This document shows positions 35,446-46,591 of a stretch of DNA of 54,982 nucleotides, piece by piece (within the stretch, counting starts at the first letter, position 1; every line of letters begins with the position of its first letter). Made by a program: the position numbers and the translations under genes. The notes under the pieces were generated by a model. It was given only the letters and a program-made list of their open reading frames with translations, was not told the origin of the DNA and searched no databases. Source of the DNA: an uncultured Ectothiorhodospiraceae bacterium (GTDB taxonomy: Bacteria; Pseudomonadota; Gammaproteobacteria; CAMYNG01); NCBI GenBank assembly GCA_947259765.1, contig CAMYNG010000010.1, positions 1 to 54,982 of the forward strand. The letters are read 5' to 3'.

Positions 35446-36351
35446 ATGCGGGTTTACCCGTTGGAACGTTTTTTGAACTCGGCAATGCGCATGTTTGTGC
35501 TTGGAATTTTTTTCCTGCTGGGGCTTCCTGGCGAGGCGGACAGCAACGAATCCGGCATAGAATTTCAGATCAATGATAAGAATGTCTATTCATTATTGCT
35601 TGAAGCTAGTTATGACACGCTGGACATCACTGATTTCTATTCAGAGATAGACATTGAGCTGCCTAACGGCATCGCTTTTCAGGTGGGCGCCGGTAAAACA
35701 GATTATCGCTTTAACGATGGCTTCGGTGATCCATTCAATTATTTCCTGGGTTTCTCTACGGCGCGCTTCAAGCGCTATATATTTGGTTTGAGCTATGACC
35801 ATTGGGGTGTCGACAGGGAGCTGTTGAGCGATACGTTCACCGCGGATTTCACCTTAAATACCACCGACTGGGTGATCAGGCTCAGCCCGAGTTTGCGTAA
35901 TATTGAACTCTTCAGCCGGACTGTTCGCGGCCGTCAGTCTTCCACCCATACGCAAAGCCTGGGAGTTGAAGGTGAAGTGATTTATTTTGGTTTTCCGAAC
36001 TGGGCCTTTTCCGTCACCGCCGCCGGCTTCGACTACGATAATGACCCGACCCGACTCGATACACTAGCCGCGCTGCGCCGGTTTAACCCGGGTGCGTTGC
36101 AGTTTTCACGCGGTTTTCTCGATCACCGTTACGCTGCCGAGGTAAAACGCTTTTTCGCCTGGGGCGCCTTGGGGCTCGAAGCCGGACGTAGTACCTCGGC
36201 GGTAACTGGGTCAGAGGCCGAATTGATTGCCATCGAGAGTCGCTACTATGTAGCAAACAAGGTCACACTGTATCTGGATGTGGGGACAGTACGCCCCGAG
36301 CAACTGGAAGACAGCATCTACACGACACTGGCGCTGGGTCTTCAATGGTAG
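35446..36351 (+). CDS. Predicted outer-membrane beta-barrel protein, function unknown
   Basis: 301 residues with an N-terminal signal (about 15-32) and amphipathic beta-strand pattern to a C-terminal LALGLQW aromatic end. This suggests a small barrel of the DUF/YaiO- or autotransporter-unrelated kind. Key segments are FQINDKNVYSLLLEASYDTL and FGLSYDHWGVDRELL. The start at ATG 35446 has only a weak GGGATTAAGAAG upstream; ATG 35485, just before the hydrophobic core, is an alternative. I do not recognise the family. Confidence 0.65.
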   Translation: MRVYPLERFLNSAMRMFVLGIFFLLGLPGEADSNESGIEFQINDKNVYSLLLEASYDTLDITDFYSEIDIELPNGIAFQVGAGKTDYRFNDGFGDPFNYFLGFSTARFKRYIFGLSYDHWGVDRELLSDTFTADFTLNTTDWVIRLSPSLRNIELFSRTVRGRQSSTHTQSLGVEGEVIYFGFPNWAFSVTAAGFDYDNDPTRLDTLAALRRFNPGALQFSRGFLDHRYAAEVKRFFAWGALGLEAGRSTSAVTGSEAELIAIESRYYVANKVTLYLDVGTVRPEQLEDSIYTTLALGLQW

Positions 36352-36374
36352 TTTTTTGCCGGTACGCCGGCAGG

Positions 36375-36569
36375 CTAGGTTTTAGAATCATACACCGCCA
36401 TAATTCGTTGCAATTCATGCAGCACGGCCGCGCGTTGGCCAGTGCCCAACTCCGCGGTTTCCGGTACGTTTTGCCCGGATTCAAGCCTACCAATCACCTC
36501 GCGAACCGACTCACAGCCGCGATCACACAAGGTTTCCACACACTCACTAATTTCTTTCTGGTCCAGCAT
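36375..36569 (-). CDS. Small conserved hypothetical protein
   Basis: 64 residues from ATG 36569 (MLDQKEISECVETLCDRG...), or 77 from a GTG 13 codons earlier. Helical, soluble, with a C-terminal LHELQRIMAVYD segment. It resembles, from memory, short gammaproteobacterial proteins of 55-65 residues with a VLxELxxIMxVYD ending. No recognised domain. Confidence 0.6.
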   Translation of the reverse strand: MLDQKEISECVETLCDRGCESVREVIGRLESGQNVPETAELGTGQRAAVLHELQRIMAVYDSKT

Positions 36570-37120
36570 CTGCACATCATCACCAGGTGGCTTATTAGAG
36601 TGACACACCCCGTTTTTATCGACAAGACCCCGCTTAATCTACACTTTCAAATTCGGTTAAAACGATTGCGCCTGCGTTAAAATTTTTCCGGTACCTCAAA
36701 TAATGCCTGAGAACTGGTCCTAAAAGACTCTCACTTTGAAAATGGTAAAAAAATCGTAGGTTCGTGAGTCAGGCTATCAGGTTGCCGCGCCAAGCTAACC
36801 ACTCCGATCAAAACAGACAATTGTTTTGATCCGTAACGTTTTGTCACCAACCCTGCACAGATCAAATCAAGGAGTAAAGAAAATCAGGCGCGGGAAACAC
36901 ATCGAATCCTGGTGTTGTGCTTTCATAAGCCTGCGCATACCAACAGCTTTAGTGCTGAAACCGGGTAGCTTTTCCAACACATGTTGTAATAAAAACAGTA
37001 CTCACCCGTGCAAATTTGTTCCGACAGATGCAAGAGGTTATTGTTGCAACTGAAATTTGCAAAAAATCGATACTATAATGTTTTGTAATCTGATTTGCCT
37101 GCCATGCAAGAGAGGGAACG
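36570..37120. other. 551-bp intergenic region upstream of the P-type ATPase
   Basis: No convincing ORF. It contains the palindrome at 36806-36831 and a -10-like TATAAT at 37074-37079 with only a weak -35 (TGAAAT). The transcript would start near 37086, about 35 bases before the ATPase start codon. Confidence 0.45.
36806..36831. promoter_or_regulatory. Perfect 10-bp palindrome, possible operator
   Basis: GATCAAAACA-GACAAT-TGTTTTGATC, with no T-run behind it on either strand. It lies about 290 bases upstream of the P-type ATPase gene. It could be a repressor site for that gene or a hairpin in a longer leader. Confidence 0.5.
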
Positions 37121-39820
37121 ATGCACTGGTTTGCCAAGCACAATGAAGAAATTCTGCAGGAACTTAGCACCAACCCAAACAATGGCTTAACCACGGCCGA
37201 GGTTAAAGAACGCCTAGAGAAATACGGCCATAATGCACTTCAGGAGGCCAAACCCCCTTCCGGCATACTGTTATTTCTTAAACAATTCGAAAATCCTCTG
37301 CTCATCATCCTGATCATCGGCTCGGTTGTCTCCTTCTTCACCGGTCACCTTGTTGACGGCATCGCCATCGCCGTAATTGTTTTCATCAACGCCGTTATCA
37401 GCTTTCTGCAGGAGTATAAAGCGCAAAAATCACTCGCTTCTCTCAAAGAAATGGCTGCGCCAAGCTCGATGGTACTGCGCGACACAGAGTGGTCGAGCAC
37501 CCCCACTCGGGAAATCGTCCCTGGCGATATTCTCAAGCTCAATACGGGCGATATCGTCGGCGCCGACATGCGTCTTTTGACGTCTGTTCAACTGCAAATC
37601 GATGAGTCCGCATTAACGGGCGAATCGGTTCCGGTGGAAAAAACCACGCAAGCCATCCCGGTAAAAAACCTGGGAATTGGCGATCAAACCAACATGGGGT
37701 TTATGAGTACGGTCGTCACCGGTGGGAACGGTATTGCCGTAGTAACGGCGACGGGAATGCAAACAGAGGTAGGCCACATCGCCGAAATGTTAACGTCTTC
37801 GGAAGAAGTAAAAACCCCATTGCAACGTCGCCTGCAAACACTGTCGCACATGCTCATCGGTGCTGCATTAGCCATTGTGGCCGTGATTATTGGTATCGGC
37901 CTACATCACGGGATGGATTTTATTGAGATTTTGAATACGGGCATTTCTCTGTCGGTGGCGGCGATACCGGAAGGCTTGCCGACGGTGTTGACCATTGTGC
38001 TAACGCTCGGCTCCCAGCGCATGGTCAAACAAAAGGCCCTTGCCCGACAACTGTCTTCGGTGGAAACACTCGGTTCTACTTCAGTTATCTGCTCCGATAA
38101 AACCGGCACGCTAACACAAAACCAAATGCAGGTTACCCACTTGGCTGTTGGGGGTTCGACCTGGACCGTGACAGGTCAGGGATTTGAACCACAGGGTGAG
38201 TTTATTAAAGACGACGAGATTACCACTAAGGCGGACGAAGAACCGGACCTTCACCGGCTGCTGATTTTTTCTGCGTTATGCAATGACGCTGTCCTGCTAA
38301 AAAAAGATGATCGACATACCGTACAGGGAAACCCGACTGAGGGTGCCCTGGTTGTGGCAGCGGCCAAAGCGGGAATTTCGCGCGACGGCCTACTTGAGCA
38401 AGGTTACGAGGTTGTCCAGGCATTCCCGTTCGATTCGACACGTAAAATGATGAGCGTCATTATTCGTGACCCAGATAAAAACCTGTTCGTTGTCGCCAAG
38501 GGAGCGCCGGATGTCATTCTGCGTAATTCCAAGCATGTTGATTGGCACGCACGTGATCTGGAACTCAGTGATGAATACCATACTGAAATCGAGCGCACCA
38601 TTGATGGCTTTGGTACAAAGGCGCTACGCACTCTGGCATTGGGTTACAAGGCCATTGATGATCACCATTTGGATCTGGATCAGGATACACATGAGACTGA
38701 ACTTACCTTTATTGGCATCCACGGTATTATCGACCCTCCTCGCCCCGAGGTGATTGACGCCATCGACGAGTGCTGGAGTGCGGGTATTCGAACAGTCATG
38801 ATCACTGGCGATCACGCCGCGACGGCGCAGGCGATTGCGGAACAGATTGGTATTAAGCGCAGCAAAGACGATCTCGTGATAACCGGCGCGGAGCTTAACG
38901 AGACATCTGATCCTGAACTTAAAGACAAAGTCGATCACGTTGCGGTATTCGCGCGCGTGTCGCCTGAGCACAAGCTACGAATCGTCAAGGCGCTACAAGA
39001 AAGGAACTACGTGGCGGCTATGACAGGTGACGGGGTTAACGATGCGCCGGCATTACGTCAGGCCGATATCGGCATTGCAATGGGAATAACCGGAACGCAG
39101 GTCGCCAAAGACGCCTCATCGCTGGTGTTGCTGGACGATAATTTCTCCACCATTGTCACTGCGGTACGCGAAGGCCGACGCATTTACGACAATATCCTTA
39201 AATTCATACGTCAGGCGCTGACTGCAAACGTGGCGGAAGTCTCAGCCATTTTGTTTGCTTTTTTAATGAGCGCGGATGATCCCTTATTACCGCTAACGGC
39301 CCTAATGATACTGTGGATCAATTTAGTCAGTGACGGTCTGCCAGCGCTGGCACTGGGTGTCGACAATCCGGAAGGCAATCTTATGAAACGCTTGCCCAGA
39401 TCACGACACGAGAGTTTTTTTGCTAACCAGTTAGGTGCGCGGATTGTGATTCGCGGCTTGACCCTGGGCTGGCTGACCTATTTTATGTTTACCTTCGCAC
39501 TGGACGGACAATACACAATGGGTTACGCACAAACGGTGGCATTTACGACGCTCATTTTTGCCCAGCTTTTTCATGTTTTCGATAGTCGTACCTTTACCTC
39601 TATCTATCGCCGTAATCCGTTTGCCAATACGCATCTTTTGCTTGCCGTATTCGGCTCCGCAGCCCTCTCGCTCCTCATGGTCTATACACCCTTTGGGCAA
39701 CTGGTTTTGAAAACAGAACCTCTTGAACTACGCCATTTGATTATGGTGATTGCCATCGCGTCGTTGCCGACGTTTTTGTTGTCTGCCGTTAAGGAAGTAT
39801 TCGGTTTCAAATGGCTTTAA
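37121..39820 (+). CDS. P-type cation-transporting ATPase (type II, Ca2+/Mg2+-ATPase-like)
   Basis: 899 residues. An N-terminal cation ATPase domain, the actuator motif ALTGESVP, the TM4 motif VAAIPEGLPTVL typical of P2A pumps, the phosphorylation site CSDKTGTLTQNQ, the nucleotide domain, and the hinge TGDGVNDAPALRQADIG are all present. The C-terminal TMs include LMILWINLVSDGLPALALG. The PEGL motif points to Ca2+ (or Mn2+) export; metal specificity is not certain. AGAGGGAACG precedes the ATG. No partner gene is adjacent. Confidence 0.93.
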   Translation: MHWFAKHNEEILQELSTNPNNGLTTAEVKERLEKYGHNALQEAKPPSGILLFLKQFENPLLIILIIGSVVSFFTGHLVDGIAIAVIVFINAVISFLQEYKAQKSLASLKEMAAPSSMVLRDTEWSSTPTREIVPGDILKLNTGDIVGADMRLLTSVQLQIDESALTGESVPVEKTTQAIPVKNLGIGDQTNMGFMSTVVTGGNGIAVVTATGMQTEVGHIAEMLTSSEEVKTPLQRRLQTLSHMLIGAALAIVAVIIGIGLHHGMDFIEILNTGISLSVAAIPEGLPTVLTIVLTLGSQRMVKQKALARQLSSVETLGSTSVICSDKTGTLTQNQMQVTHLAVGGSTWTVTGQGFEPQGEFIKDDEITTKADEEPDLHRLLIFSALCNDAVLLKKDDRHTVQGNPTEGALVVAAAKAGISRDGLLEQGYEVVQAFPFDSTRKMMSVIIRDPDKNLFVVAKGAPDVILRNSKHVDWHARDLELSDEYHTEIERTIDGFGTKALRTLALGYKAIDDHHLDLDQDTHETELTFIGIHGIIDPPRPEVIDAIDECWSAGIRTVMITGDHAATAQAIAEQIGIKRSKDDLVITGAELNETSDPELKDKVDHVAVFARVSPEHKLRIVKALQERNYVAAMTGDGVNDAPALRQADIGIAMGITGTQVAKDASSLVLLDDNFSTIVTAVREGRRIYDNILKFIRQALTANVAEVSAILFAFLMSADDPLLPLTALMILWINLVSDGLPALALGVDNPEGNLMKRLPRSRHESFFANQLGARIVIRGLTLGWLTYFMFTFALDGQYTMGYAQTVAFTTLIFAQLFHVFDSRTFTSIYRRNPFANTHLLLAVFGSAALSLLMVYTPFGQLVLKTEPLELRHLIMVIAIASLPTFLLSAVKEVFGFKWL

Positions 39821-40139
39821 TGCCCTATTGTTGATCCCGCGCCAAGTCACTCAGCTTGTCATCATCTTGAAATAAAAACCTGCACTTAGGTATGGTAGTT
39901 TCGCATTTAAAATAGCAGTTGTTCAGTCTGTGACCGTCTTGAATCACGGTACAAACTTCCAGTTTCCTGTCTATACTTTACGTGTTCGAAGGTTGTACGG
40001 ATTCGCAGAAATTTGTACCAGGGATGACTTTCAAGACCAAAGGAAAACCTGACCGAACTCCGCTCGACAATCTATTTTTGGTATTTACACACCTGCTTTG
40101 TAAAAACATACGGTTCGCTATCGCCAGGAGATAAGCATC
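39821..40139. other. 319-bp intergenic region upstream of the phosphoketolase
   Basis: No ORF, terminator or clear promoter hexamers stood out. A strong ribosome binding site (CCAGGAGATAAG) lies just before the phosphoketolase ATG at 40140. Confidence 0.4.
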
Positions 40140-42542
40140 ATGAGTGACAACCCGGTAAGCCAGCACCCCGACAAAACTGAGCAGCAGACGCTCTCCGACT
40201 CCGAGCTGCAGCTCATTGATGGCTACTGGCGAGCCTGTAATTACCTTGCTGCGTGTATGATTTATTTACAGGACAACCCCCTGCTGCGAGAACCGTTGCA
40301 ACCGTCGCATATCAAGAACCGTCTGTTGGGCCATTGGGGCGCGAGTCCCGGACTGGCATTCACCTACACCCACCTCAACCGCCTTATCAACAAGTACGAT
40401 TTGAATGCCATTTTTCTGGCCGGCCCCGGACACGGTGCGCCGGGTGTATTGGCACCGGTGTACCTGGAAGGCACGTATTCGGAGATTTATCCGGATAAGA
40501 GTGAAGACCTGGAGGGCTTACGCCATTTTTTCAAACAGTTTTCCTTCCCTGGCGGTATCGGCAGTCATTGCACACCGGAAACACCAGGGTCGATCCATGA
40601 GGGCGGCGAGCTCGGTTACAGTGTTTCGCACGCGTTTGGTGCAGCGTTTGATAATCCCGATTTGTTGGTGGCCGTTGTCGTCGGTGACGGTGAAGCCGAA
40701 ACGGGCCCATTGGCCACTGCCTGGCATTCCAACAAGTTTTTAAACCCCGTACGTGACGGCGCCGTACTGCCAGTGTTGCATCTGAACGGCTACAAGATCA
40801 ACAACCCGACTTTGCTGGCACGCATCTCCCATGACGAACTCAAGCAGTTGTTCCGCGGTTATGGCTGGAACCCGTACTTCGTCGAGGGTGATGACCCGGA
40901 CACCATGCACCAACTCATGGCGGCCACGATGGAGGAATGCGTGTTGGAGATCCGAACTATTCAGGAGCGTGCGCGACGAGACAATACCGCGACCCGCGCA
41001 CGCTGGCCGATGATCGTACTGCGCACGCCAAAAGGCTGGACCGGTCCTAAAGAGGTGGACGGTCATAAGGTGGAAGGCTTCTGGCGTTCCCACCAGGTAC
41101 CGTTGTCGGGTTTGCACGATAACCCGGCGCATTTGCAGCAGTTAGAGAACTGGTTGAAAAGCTACCAACCGCAAGAGCTGTTTGACGATTCCGGCAAACT
41201 CATCCCTGAACTCAGGGCGCTGGCGCCAACCGGCGAACGACGTATGAGCGCCAGTCCGCACGCCAACGGCGGCCTGTTGCGTAAGGATCTGCGCTTTCCC
41301 GATTTCCGAGACTACTGTGCCGACATCACGGCACCGGCGTGTATCCGGCTGGAGAACACACGTCCTCTGGGAGAATTCCTACGCGATATTATGCGAGAGA
41401 ATATGCACAACTTTCGCGTGTTTGGTCCGGACGAAAATACCTCCAACAAGCTCGACGCGATATACGAAGTGAGCAAAAAGCTCTGGCTGGCCGACTATCT
41501 GCCGGAAGATCAGGATGGTGGTGAATTGGCCACCGACGGCCGTGTTATGGAAATGCTGTCCGAACATACCCTGGAAGGTTGGTACGAAGGTTATGTGCTT
41601 ACCGGCCGACATGGTTTTTTCGCCACTTATGAGGCCTTCGTGCACGTCATCGACTCCATGTATAACCAGCACGCCAAGTGGTTGGCCATTTGTGAAGAAA
41701 TACCGTGGCGTGCGCCGATCGCGTCGATCAACATGCTGATCACCTCCACAGTTTGGCGCCAGGATCACAATGGCTTCACACACCAGGATCCAGGCTTTCT
41801 CGATGTGGTGGTTAACAAGAACCCGGAGGTAACACGGATCTACCTGCCACCGGATGTCAATTCGCTGCTGTCTGTCGCCGACCACTGCCTGCATAGCCGC
41901 AACGACATCAATGTCATCGTATGTGATAAACAAAAGCACCTGCAGTTTCTGGACAAGGACGCAGCCATCAAACACTGTACAAAGGGTATCGGTATCTGGG
42001 ATTGGGCCAGTAACGATCAAGGCAGCGAGCCCGATGTGGTCATGGTCGGTTGCGGCGATATCCCCACCCAGGAGGCACTGGCGGCTACAGCGTTACTGCG
42101 TGAGCACTTTGACGATCTAAAGATTCGCTTTATCAATGTTGTCGATCTGTTCCGTCTGCAAAGCGATGGCGAGCATCCGCATGGGTTGTCCGATCGCGAC
42201 TTCGATAGTCTGTTTACAGTAGACAAACCAGTGATCTTTAATTTTCACGGTTATCCCTGGCTCATCCATCGTCTCGCCTATCGGCGTACCAACCATCGCA
42301 ATCTACATGTGCGCGGCTACAAGGAGAAAGGCAATATCAACACACCTCTGGAGTTGGCCATCAATAACGAGATCGATCGTTTCAGTCTTGCTATTGATGT
42401 CATAAACCGCGTTCCGAAGCTGCAGGTCGCCGGCGCCCACGTCAAAGAGAAACTGCGCGACTGCCAGATCGACTGCCGTAACTATGCGCACGAACACGGT
42501 ATTGATATGCCGGAGATCAACAACTGGGTATGGCCGTACTGA
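40140..42542 (+). CDS. xfp: Xylulose-5-phosphate/fructose-6-phosphate phosphoketolase
   Basis: 800 residues, thiamine-diphosphate enzyme splitting xylulose-5-P or fructose-6-P into acetyl-phosphate plus glyceraldehyde-3-P or erythrose-4-[33 protein letters not shown] and the ThDP-binding [20 protein letters not shown] are all present. The C-terminal domain ends near [15 protein letters not shown]. The length fits the family. The glycogen phosphorylase gene follows after 72 bases. Together they would convert stored glycogen to acetyl-P without decarboxylation. Confidence 0.96.
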   Translation: MSDNPVSQHPDKTEQQTLSDSELQLIDGYWRACNYLAACMIYLQDNPLLREPLQPSHIKNRLLGHWGASPGLAFTYTHLNRLINKYDLNAIFLAGPGHGAPGVLAPVYLEGTYSEIYPDKSEDLEGLRHFFKQFSFPGGIGSHCTPETPGSIHEGGELGYSVSHAFGAAFDNPDLLVAVVVGDGEAETGPLATAWHSNKFLNPVRDGAVLPVLHLNGYKINNPTLLARISHDELKQLFRGYGWNPYFVEGDDPDTMHQLMAATMEECVLEIRTIQERARRDNTATRARWPMIVLRTPKGWTGPKEVDGHKVEGFWRSHQVPLSGLHDNPAHLQQLENWLKSYQPQELFDDSGKLIPELRALAPTGERRMSASPHANGGLLRKDLRFPDFRDYCADITAPACIRLENTRPLGEFLRDIMRENMHNFRVFGPDENTSNKLDAIYEVSKKLWLADYLPEDQDGGELATDGRVMEMLSEHTLEGWYEGYVLTGRHGFFATYEAFVHVIDSMYNQHAKWLAICEEIPWRAPIASINMLITSTVWRQDHNGFTHQDPGFLDVVVNKNPEVTRIYLPPDVNSLLSVADHCLHSRNDINVIVCDKQKHLQFLDKDAAIKHCTKGIGIWDWASNDQGSEPDVVMVGCGDIPTQEALAATALLREHFDDLKIRFINVVDLFRLQSDGEHPHGLSDRDFDSLFTVDKPVIFNFHGYPWLIHRLAYRRTNHRNLHVRGYKEKGNINTPLELAINNEIDRFSLAIDVINRVPKLQVAGAHVKEKLRDCQIDCRNYAHEHGIDMPEINNWVWPY

Positions 42543-42614
42543 TCAGTATGCTACTCATCGAATCCTTCGTCTGGAAATACAAACCAAACCGTGTATGTTG
42601 GAGGGAGTCCCAGC

Positions 42615-45200
42615 ATGAGTAAATCAACAACGTCTAATTCGGGTTCGAATCATGAAGCGATCCGGACCGGTTCAAGTGTAGAGGCACTGAAACGTGCCTG
42701 GCTCGACAATTTGTTCTATGTGCAGGGGCGTTTCCAGGACACGGCGACTTCGCACGATGTCTATATGGCTGCAGCCTATTCGGTTCGTGACCGGGTATTG
42801 GACCGCTGGATCAAAACGATGCGGAGTTACAAAAGTTCACAGGCCCGCACCGTATGTTACCTGTCTGCCGAGTTTCTTCCCGGCCCTCACCTCGGGAATA
42901 ACTGTGTCAACCTGGGCATTGTCGAACAAGCAAAACAGGCTGCCGGAGAGCTGGGCGTGGATTACGAAGAAATCCTCGAGCAGGAGGAAGAACCCGGCCT
43001 GGGTAATGGTGGTCTTGGGAGACTGGCGGCCTGTTACCTGGATTCACTTGCTACCTTACAGATCCCATCCATCGGCTATGGTATCCGCTATGAATACGGT
43101 ATCTTTGATCAGGAGATCCACGATGGCTGGCAAGTAGAGAAATCTGATTTGTGGCTACGCAACGGTAACCCGTGGGAACTGCCACGGCCGAAAATACGCT
43201 TTGCGGTCAGGTTCGGCGGCCACACCGAACACTACCCGAATGATAATGGACACTTACGGGTAAACTGGATCCCGGATTTGGTCGTCAACGGCGTTGCCTA
43301 CGATACGCCTATCCAAGGTTATGGAGTAAACAACCTGACCTCGTTGCGCCTGTGGCAAGCGCAAGCCTGCACATCATTTGACTTTCAGGCATTCAATACG
43401 GGTGACTACTATCGCGCGGTCGAAGCTAAAGTAAACGCCGAGAACATCAGCAAAGTCCTTTACCCCAATGATGAACCGGAAGTTGGCAAGGAGTTACGCT
43501 TAAAACAACAGTACTTTTTTGTTTCCTGTTCGCTGCAGGATATGATCCGTCTCCATCTGTCGCTCAATGATGACCTGAGAAATTTCCATTTAAAATTTGC
43601 AGCTCAACTCAACGACACCCATCCGGCAATCGCCGTGCCTGAATTAATGCGACTACTCATGGATGAACATGATATGGACTGGGATCAAGCCTGGAATGTT
43701 GTAAGTAACACCTTTGCATTTACAAATCATACGCTACTGCCGGAAGCACTTGAGGTTTGGCCGGTCGAGCTCATTGGCAGGCTACTGCCGCGACATTTGG
43801 AAATCATTTATGAAATTAATAATCGTTTCCTGGATGAAGTACGAATGCAGTATCCCGTGGATCCTGACCGCGTTACCCGCTTGTCTATTATCGACGAAAA
43901 CGGCTCCCGTAACGTACGTATGGCACATCTGGCAACCATCGGCAGCTTCGCGGTTAACGGGGTAGCGGCACTGCACACGGAACTGCTCAAATCGACCGTT
44001 ATGCGCGATTTTCATGAGCTTTGGCCGGATAGGTTTCACAACGTAACCAACGGTGTGACACCGCGGCGCTTTCTGAGGTTAAGCAATCCGGAGCTCAGTA
44101 ATTTAATAAGCCGCAGTATAGGCAATGAACATTGGATCACGCATTTGGAAGACCTGCGTCAGCTGGAACCCTTCGCCGAGGACCCGGCTTTCCAGGGTGA
44201 CTGGCAGACTGTAAAGTCCACCAACAAGCGAAAACTTGCCAACCGTATCCTCACCTGGACAGGTATAGACGTGGACCCGGATTCGATGTTTGATATTCAG
44301 GTCAAGCGTATTCATGAATATAAACGGCAGCACCTCAACGCTCTGCACATCGTCACGCTCTACAATCGAATCAAGCAAAATCCGAATCTCGACCTTGTAC
44401 CGCGCACCTTTATATTTGGAGGCAAAGCCGCGCCTGGATATTTTCTGGCTAAACTGATCATTAAGCTGATCAACTCGGTTGGTGAAGTTGTGAACCAGGA
44501 TCCCCAGGTTAGTCGTTACCTTCGCGTGGTCTTCTTACCCAATTTTAACGTCAAGAATGCGCATGTTGTTTATCCGGCGGCTGATCTCTCCGAACAGATC
44601 TCACTGGCGGGCAAAGAGGCTTCGGGTACCGGCAATATGAAATTTTCCATGAACGGCGCGTTGACCATCGGTACGCTGGATGGCGCGAATGTTGAGATCC
44701 GTGAAGAAGTCGGTGCAGAGAACTTTTTTCTATTCGGACTTACTGCGGAACAGGTCATGCAGATCAGGGCCGAGGGTTATCAACCGCGGGAGCATTACCA
44801 GGGAAATCTCGAGCTGAGAGCCGCGTTCGATCTAATTGACTCGGGTGTTTTCTCGCACGGCGACAAAGAACTATTTCGCCCATTGACCGAAAACCTACGC
44901 CAGCACGATCCGTTTATGCTTTGTGCCGACTATCAAGCTTATGTCGATAGCCAGCTGGAAGTCGACCACGCATACCGGGACAACCATCATTGGTCGCGTA
45001 TGTCGATTCTCAACACGGCACGTATGGGCAAATTTTCCTCTGATCGATCCATCCGTGACTACTGTAAAAACATTTGGAAGGTTGAACCGATGAAAGTGGG
45101 CACAGAAACACCTTTTGAAGCTTTAGCAAAATCGGACTCGCAGCAACGGACACTGCGAAAAGCAAAATCTGCTGAATTGATCAGCGAAGAGTCAGTCTGA
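42615..45200 (+). CDS. glgP: Glycogen/starch phosphorylase
   Basis: 861 residues from the ATG at 42615, chosen because GGAGGGAG precedes it; an in-frame start at 42591 would add eight residues. It releases glucose-1-P from glycogen. The pyridoxal-phosphate lysine lies in EASGTGNMKFSMNGALTIGT. Also present are GLGNGGLGRLAACYLDS, the tower/catalytic segments around FDIQVKRIHEYKRQ, and AAPGYFLAK. It continues the operon from the phosphoketolase; a GlgX debranching enzyme is encoded about 5 kb further on. Confidence 0.96.
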   Translation: MSKSTTSNSGSNHEAIRTGSSVEALKRAWLDNLFYVQGRFQDTATSHDVYMAAAYSVRDRVLDRWIKTMRSYKSSQARTVCYLSAEFLPGPHLGNNCVNLGIVEQAKQAAGELGVDYEEILEQEEEPGLGNGGLGRLAACYLDSLATLQIPSIGYGIRYEYGIFDQEIHDGWQVEKSDLWLRNGNPWELPRPKIRFAVRFGGHTEHYPNDNGHLRVNWIPDLVVNGVAYDTPIQGYGVNNLTSLRLWQAQACTSFDFQAFNTGDYYRAVEAKVNAENISKVLYPNDEPEVGKELRLKQQYFFVSCSLQDMIRLHLSLNDDLRNFHLKFAAQLNDTHPAIAVPELMRLLMDEHDMDWDQAWNVVSNTFAFTNHTLLPEALEVWPVELIGRLLPRHLEIIYEINNRFLDEVRMQYPVDPDRVTRLSIIDENGSRNVRMAHLATIGSFAVNGVAALHTELLKSTVMRDFHELWPDRFHNVTNGVTPRRFLRLSNPELSNLISRSIGNEHWITHLEDLRQLEPFAEDPAFQGDWQTVKSTNKRKLANRILTWTGIDVDPDSMFDIQVKRIHEYKRQHLNALHIVTLYNRIKQNPNLDLVPRTFIFGGKAAPGYFLAKLIIKLINSVGEVVNQDPQVSRYLRVVFLPNFNVKNAHVVYPAADLSEQISLAGKEASGTGNMKFSMNGALTIGTLDGANVEIREEVGAENFFLFGLTAEQVMQIRAEGYQPREHYQGNLELRAAFDLIDSGVFSHGDKELFRPLTENLRQHDPFMLCADYQAYVDSQLEVDHAYRDNHHWSRMSILNTARMGKFSSDRSIRDYCKNIWKVEPMKVGTETPFEALAKSDSQQRTLRKAKSAELISEESV

Positions 45201-45278
45201 ATTGAGCAAGTTCGTGCGCTGCAGCTAAGTACTCGATACTCGCGATCGTCATGATGTCGCTTTGTATGCAGACCCAAT

Positions 45279-46538
45279 TTACTCGGTGTTTACACCCGGC
45301 GGCGCAGTTCTCCACGGATAACCATGCTTAGCCCTGTTATAACCTTCGACGAAAAGCTCTCCCATGTAATTTGGATCGAAAGTTTCCTCAGCTTCGGCAT
45401 CGAAATCCGCTGGAATATGGGTTAAGCGAAAATCAATTCCATCGCGGCGAGCACCCAGATAGATACGATAGAGATCACCAATACCTTGTGTCCGAATCAT
45501 GGAATCAACGGTTCTCCCGGTGATGGGCACCAGCTTACGCTTTACCGTTTTCCAGCCGGGGTCCAGTTTCGAATTGCGGATCAGATAGAGTCGTGGACGT
45601 CCCTTGACTTCAAGCTGCTGTATTACCTTGCGGAAATTCAAACCGACGGGATAGAACGACACCTGTGAGGTAACACCGCCGTCAACATGAAATTCGTCGT
45701 AACGCTTGCCATCGAGCTCGACCTCAATCATGACCGGCGGAAACGCAATGGGGATCGACGATGATGCCAACATAATGTCACGAACAAGTTGCAACGCACT
45801 CGGCTGGCCACTCCGGGCTATTTTGGTGATGTTCCAAACCACGGGGCGAGCGGCATCCAGATTCGTAGTCGTGATCAATAATACGCGTCCTTTGCGCCCC
45901 TCGTCTGCAATGGCTTGCATCATTTTCTCGTCAACAAATCGGGCAATTAACGCCTTGAGCGGTGCGCTGCTAGCTGCCGCGTCGTTCCTGATGGTGTTAA
46001 AGAAACTGCGCTTTTTGTAGATGTCGTCACTGGAAATTTCGGTGTATACCTTTTTAAGTTGCGGATCGTAGGCGGGACCGAGAAAGGCAAACGGTGCCAT
46101 CAACGCCCCCGTACTGATACCCGTGACGACTGTGAATTCCGGTCGGGTTCCATGTGCAGTCCAGCCCACCAGCATACCTGCGCCGTAGGCACCATTCGCC
46201 CCGCCGCCGGATATAGCCAGGTAATTATGTTCACGCCCAAAGATATTTGGATACTGCCTGCGAATCTCCGCTTTCGAGCTCCCCAACCAGCGTTTAGAAT
46301 ACGGAGGAGGCACGTCACCCCAGTTACGCGCATTGGGGATGCCTGGAATTTCCGCTTCATCACTCATCCCTTCCGGTATTGGGTTACGGGGTGGTGCGGA
46401 TGCGCAACCCTGGATGGCGACAAACAGAACAACCAGCAGAACGACAGCAAGACGTCGTCCCAAAGTTTGACTGACTGGATAGGCTACACCGTTTGTATCT
46501 GTACACACTAATTGGCTTTCTGCATCTTCAGATCGCAT
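45279..46538 (-). CDS. Patatin-like phospholipase lipoprotein
   Basis: 419 residues. The patatin domain (about 105-320) has the oxyanion loop ISGGGANGAYGAG, nucleophile serine in VTGISTGAL and catalytic aspartate in FHVDGGVT. The N terminus is unusual: about 28 polar residues precede the hydrophobic signal core, which ends in a lipobox (AIQGC). AGGAG sits 8 bases before the chosen ATG, so that long extension is probably real or else an internal start is used. It is expected to be a lipid-anchored acyl hydrolase in the envelope. It lies 53 bases downstream of a PLD-type lipoprotein gene on the same strand. Confidence 0.88.
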   Translation of the reverse strand: MRSEDAESQLVCTDTNGVAYPVSQTLGRRLAVVLLVVLFVAIQGCASAPPRNPIPEGMSDEAEIPGIPNARNWGDVPPPYSKRWLGSSKAEIRRQYPNIFGREHNYLAISGGGANGAYGAGMLVGWTAHGTRPEFTVVTGISTGALMAPFAFLGPAYDPQLKKVYTEISSDDIYKKRSFFNTIRNDAAASSAPLKALIARFVDEKMMQAIADEGRKGRVLLITTTNLDAARPVVWNITKIARSGQPSALQLVRDIMLASSSIPIAFPPVMIEVELDGKRYDEFHVDGGVTSQVSFYPVGLNFRKVIQQLEVKGRPRLYLIRNSKLDPGWKTVKRKLVPITGRTVDSMIRTQGIGDLYRIYLGARRDGIDFRLTHIPADFDAEAEETFDPNYMGELFVEGYNRAKHGYPWRTAPPGVNTE

Positions 46539-46591
46539 TGTTTTTCTCCTGCCCAGCTATAGTCATGGCCGCATCCTTACCGTCGATTTTT

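Noticed and set aside
36352-36374. Terminator-like GCCGG-TACG-CCGGC hairpin after the beta-barrel gene
   Set aside because: On the plus strand the T-run precedes the stem, and on the minus strand the stem is followed by A residues, so neither direction gives an intrinsic terminator.
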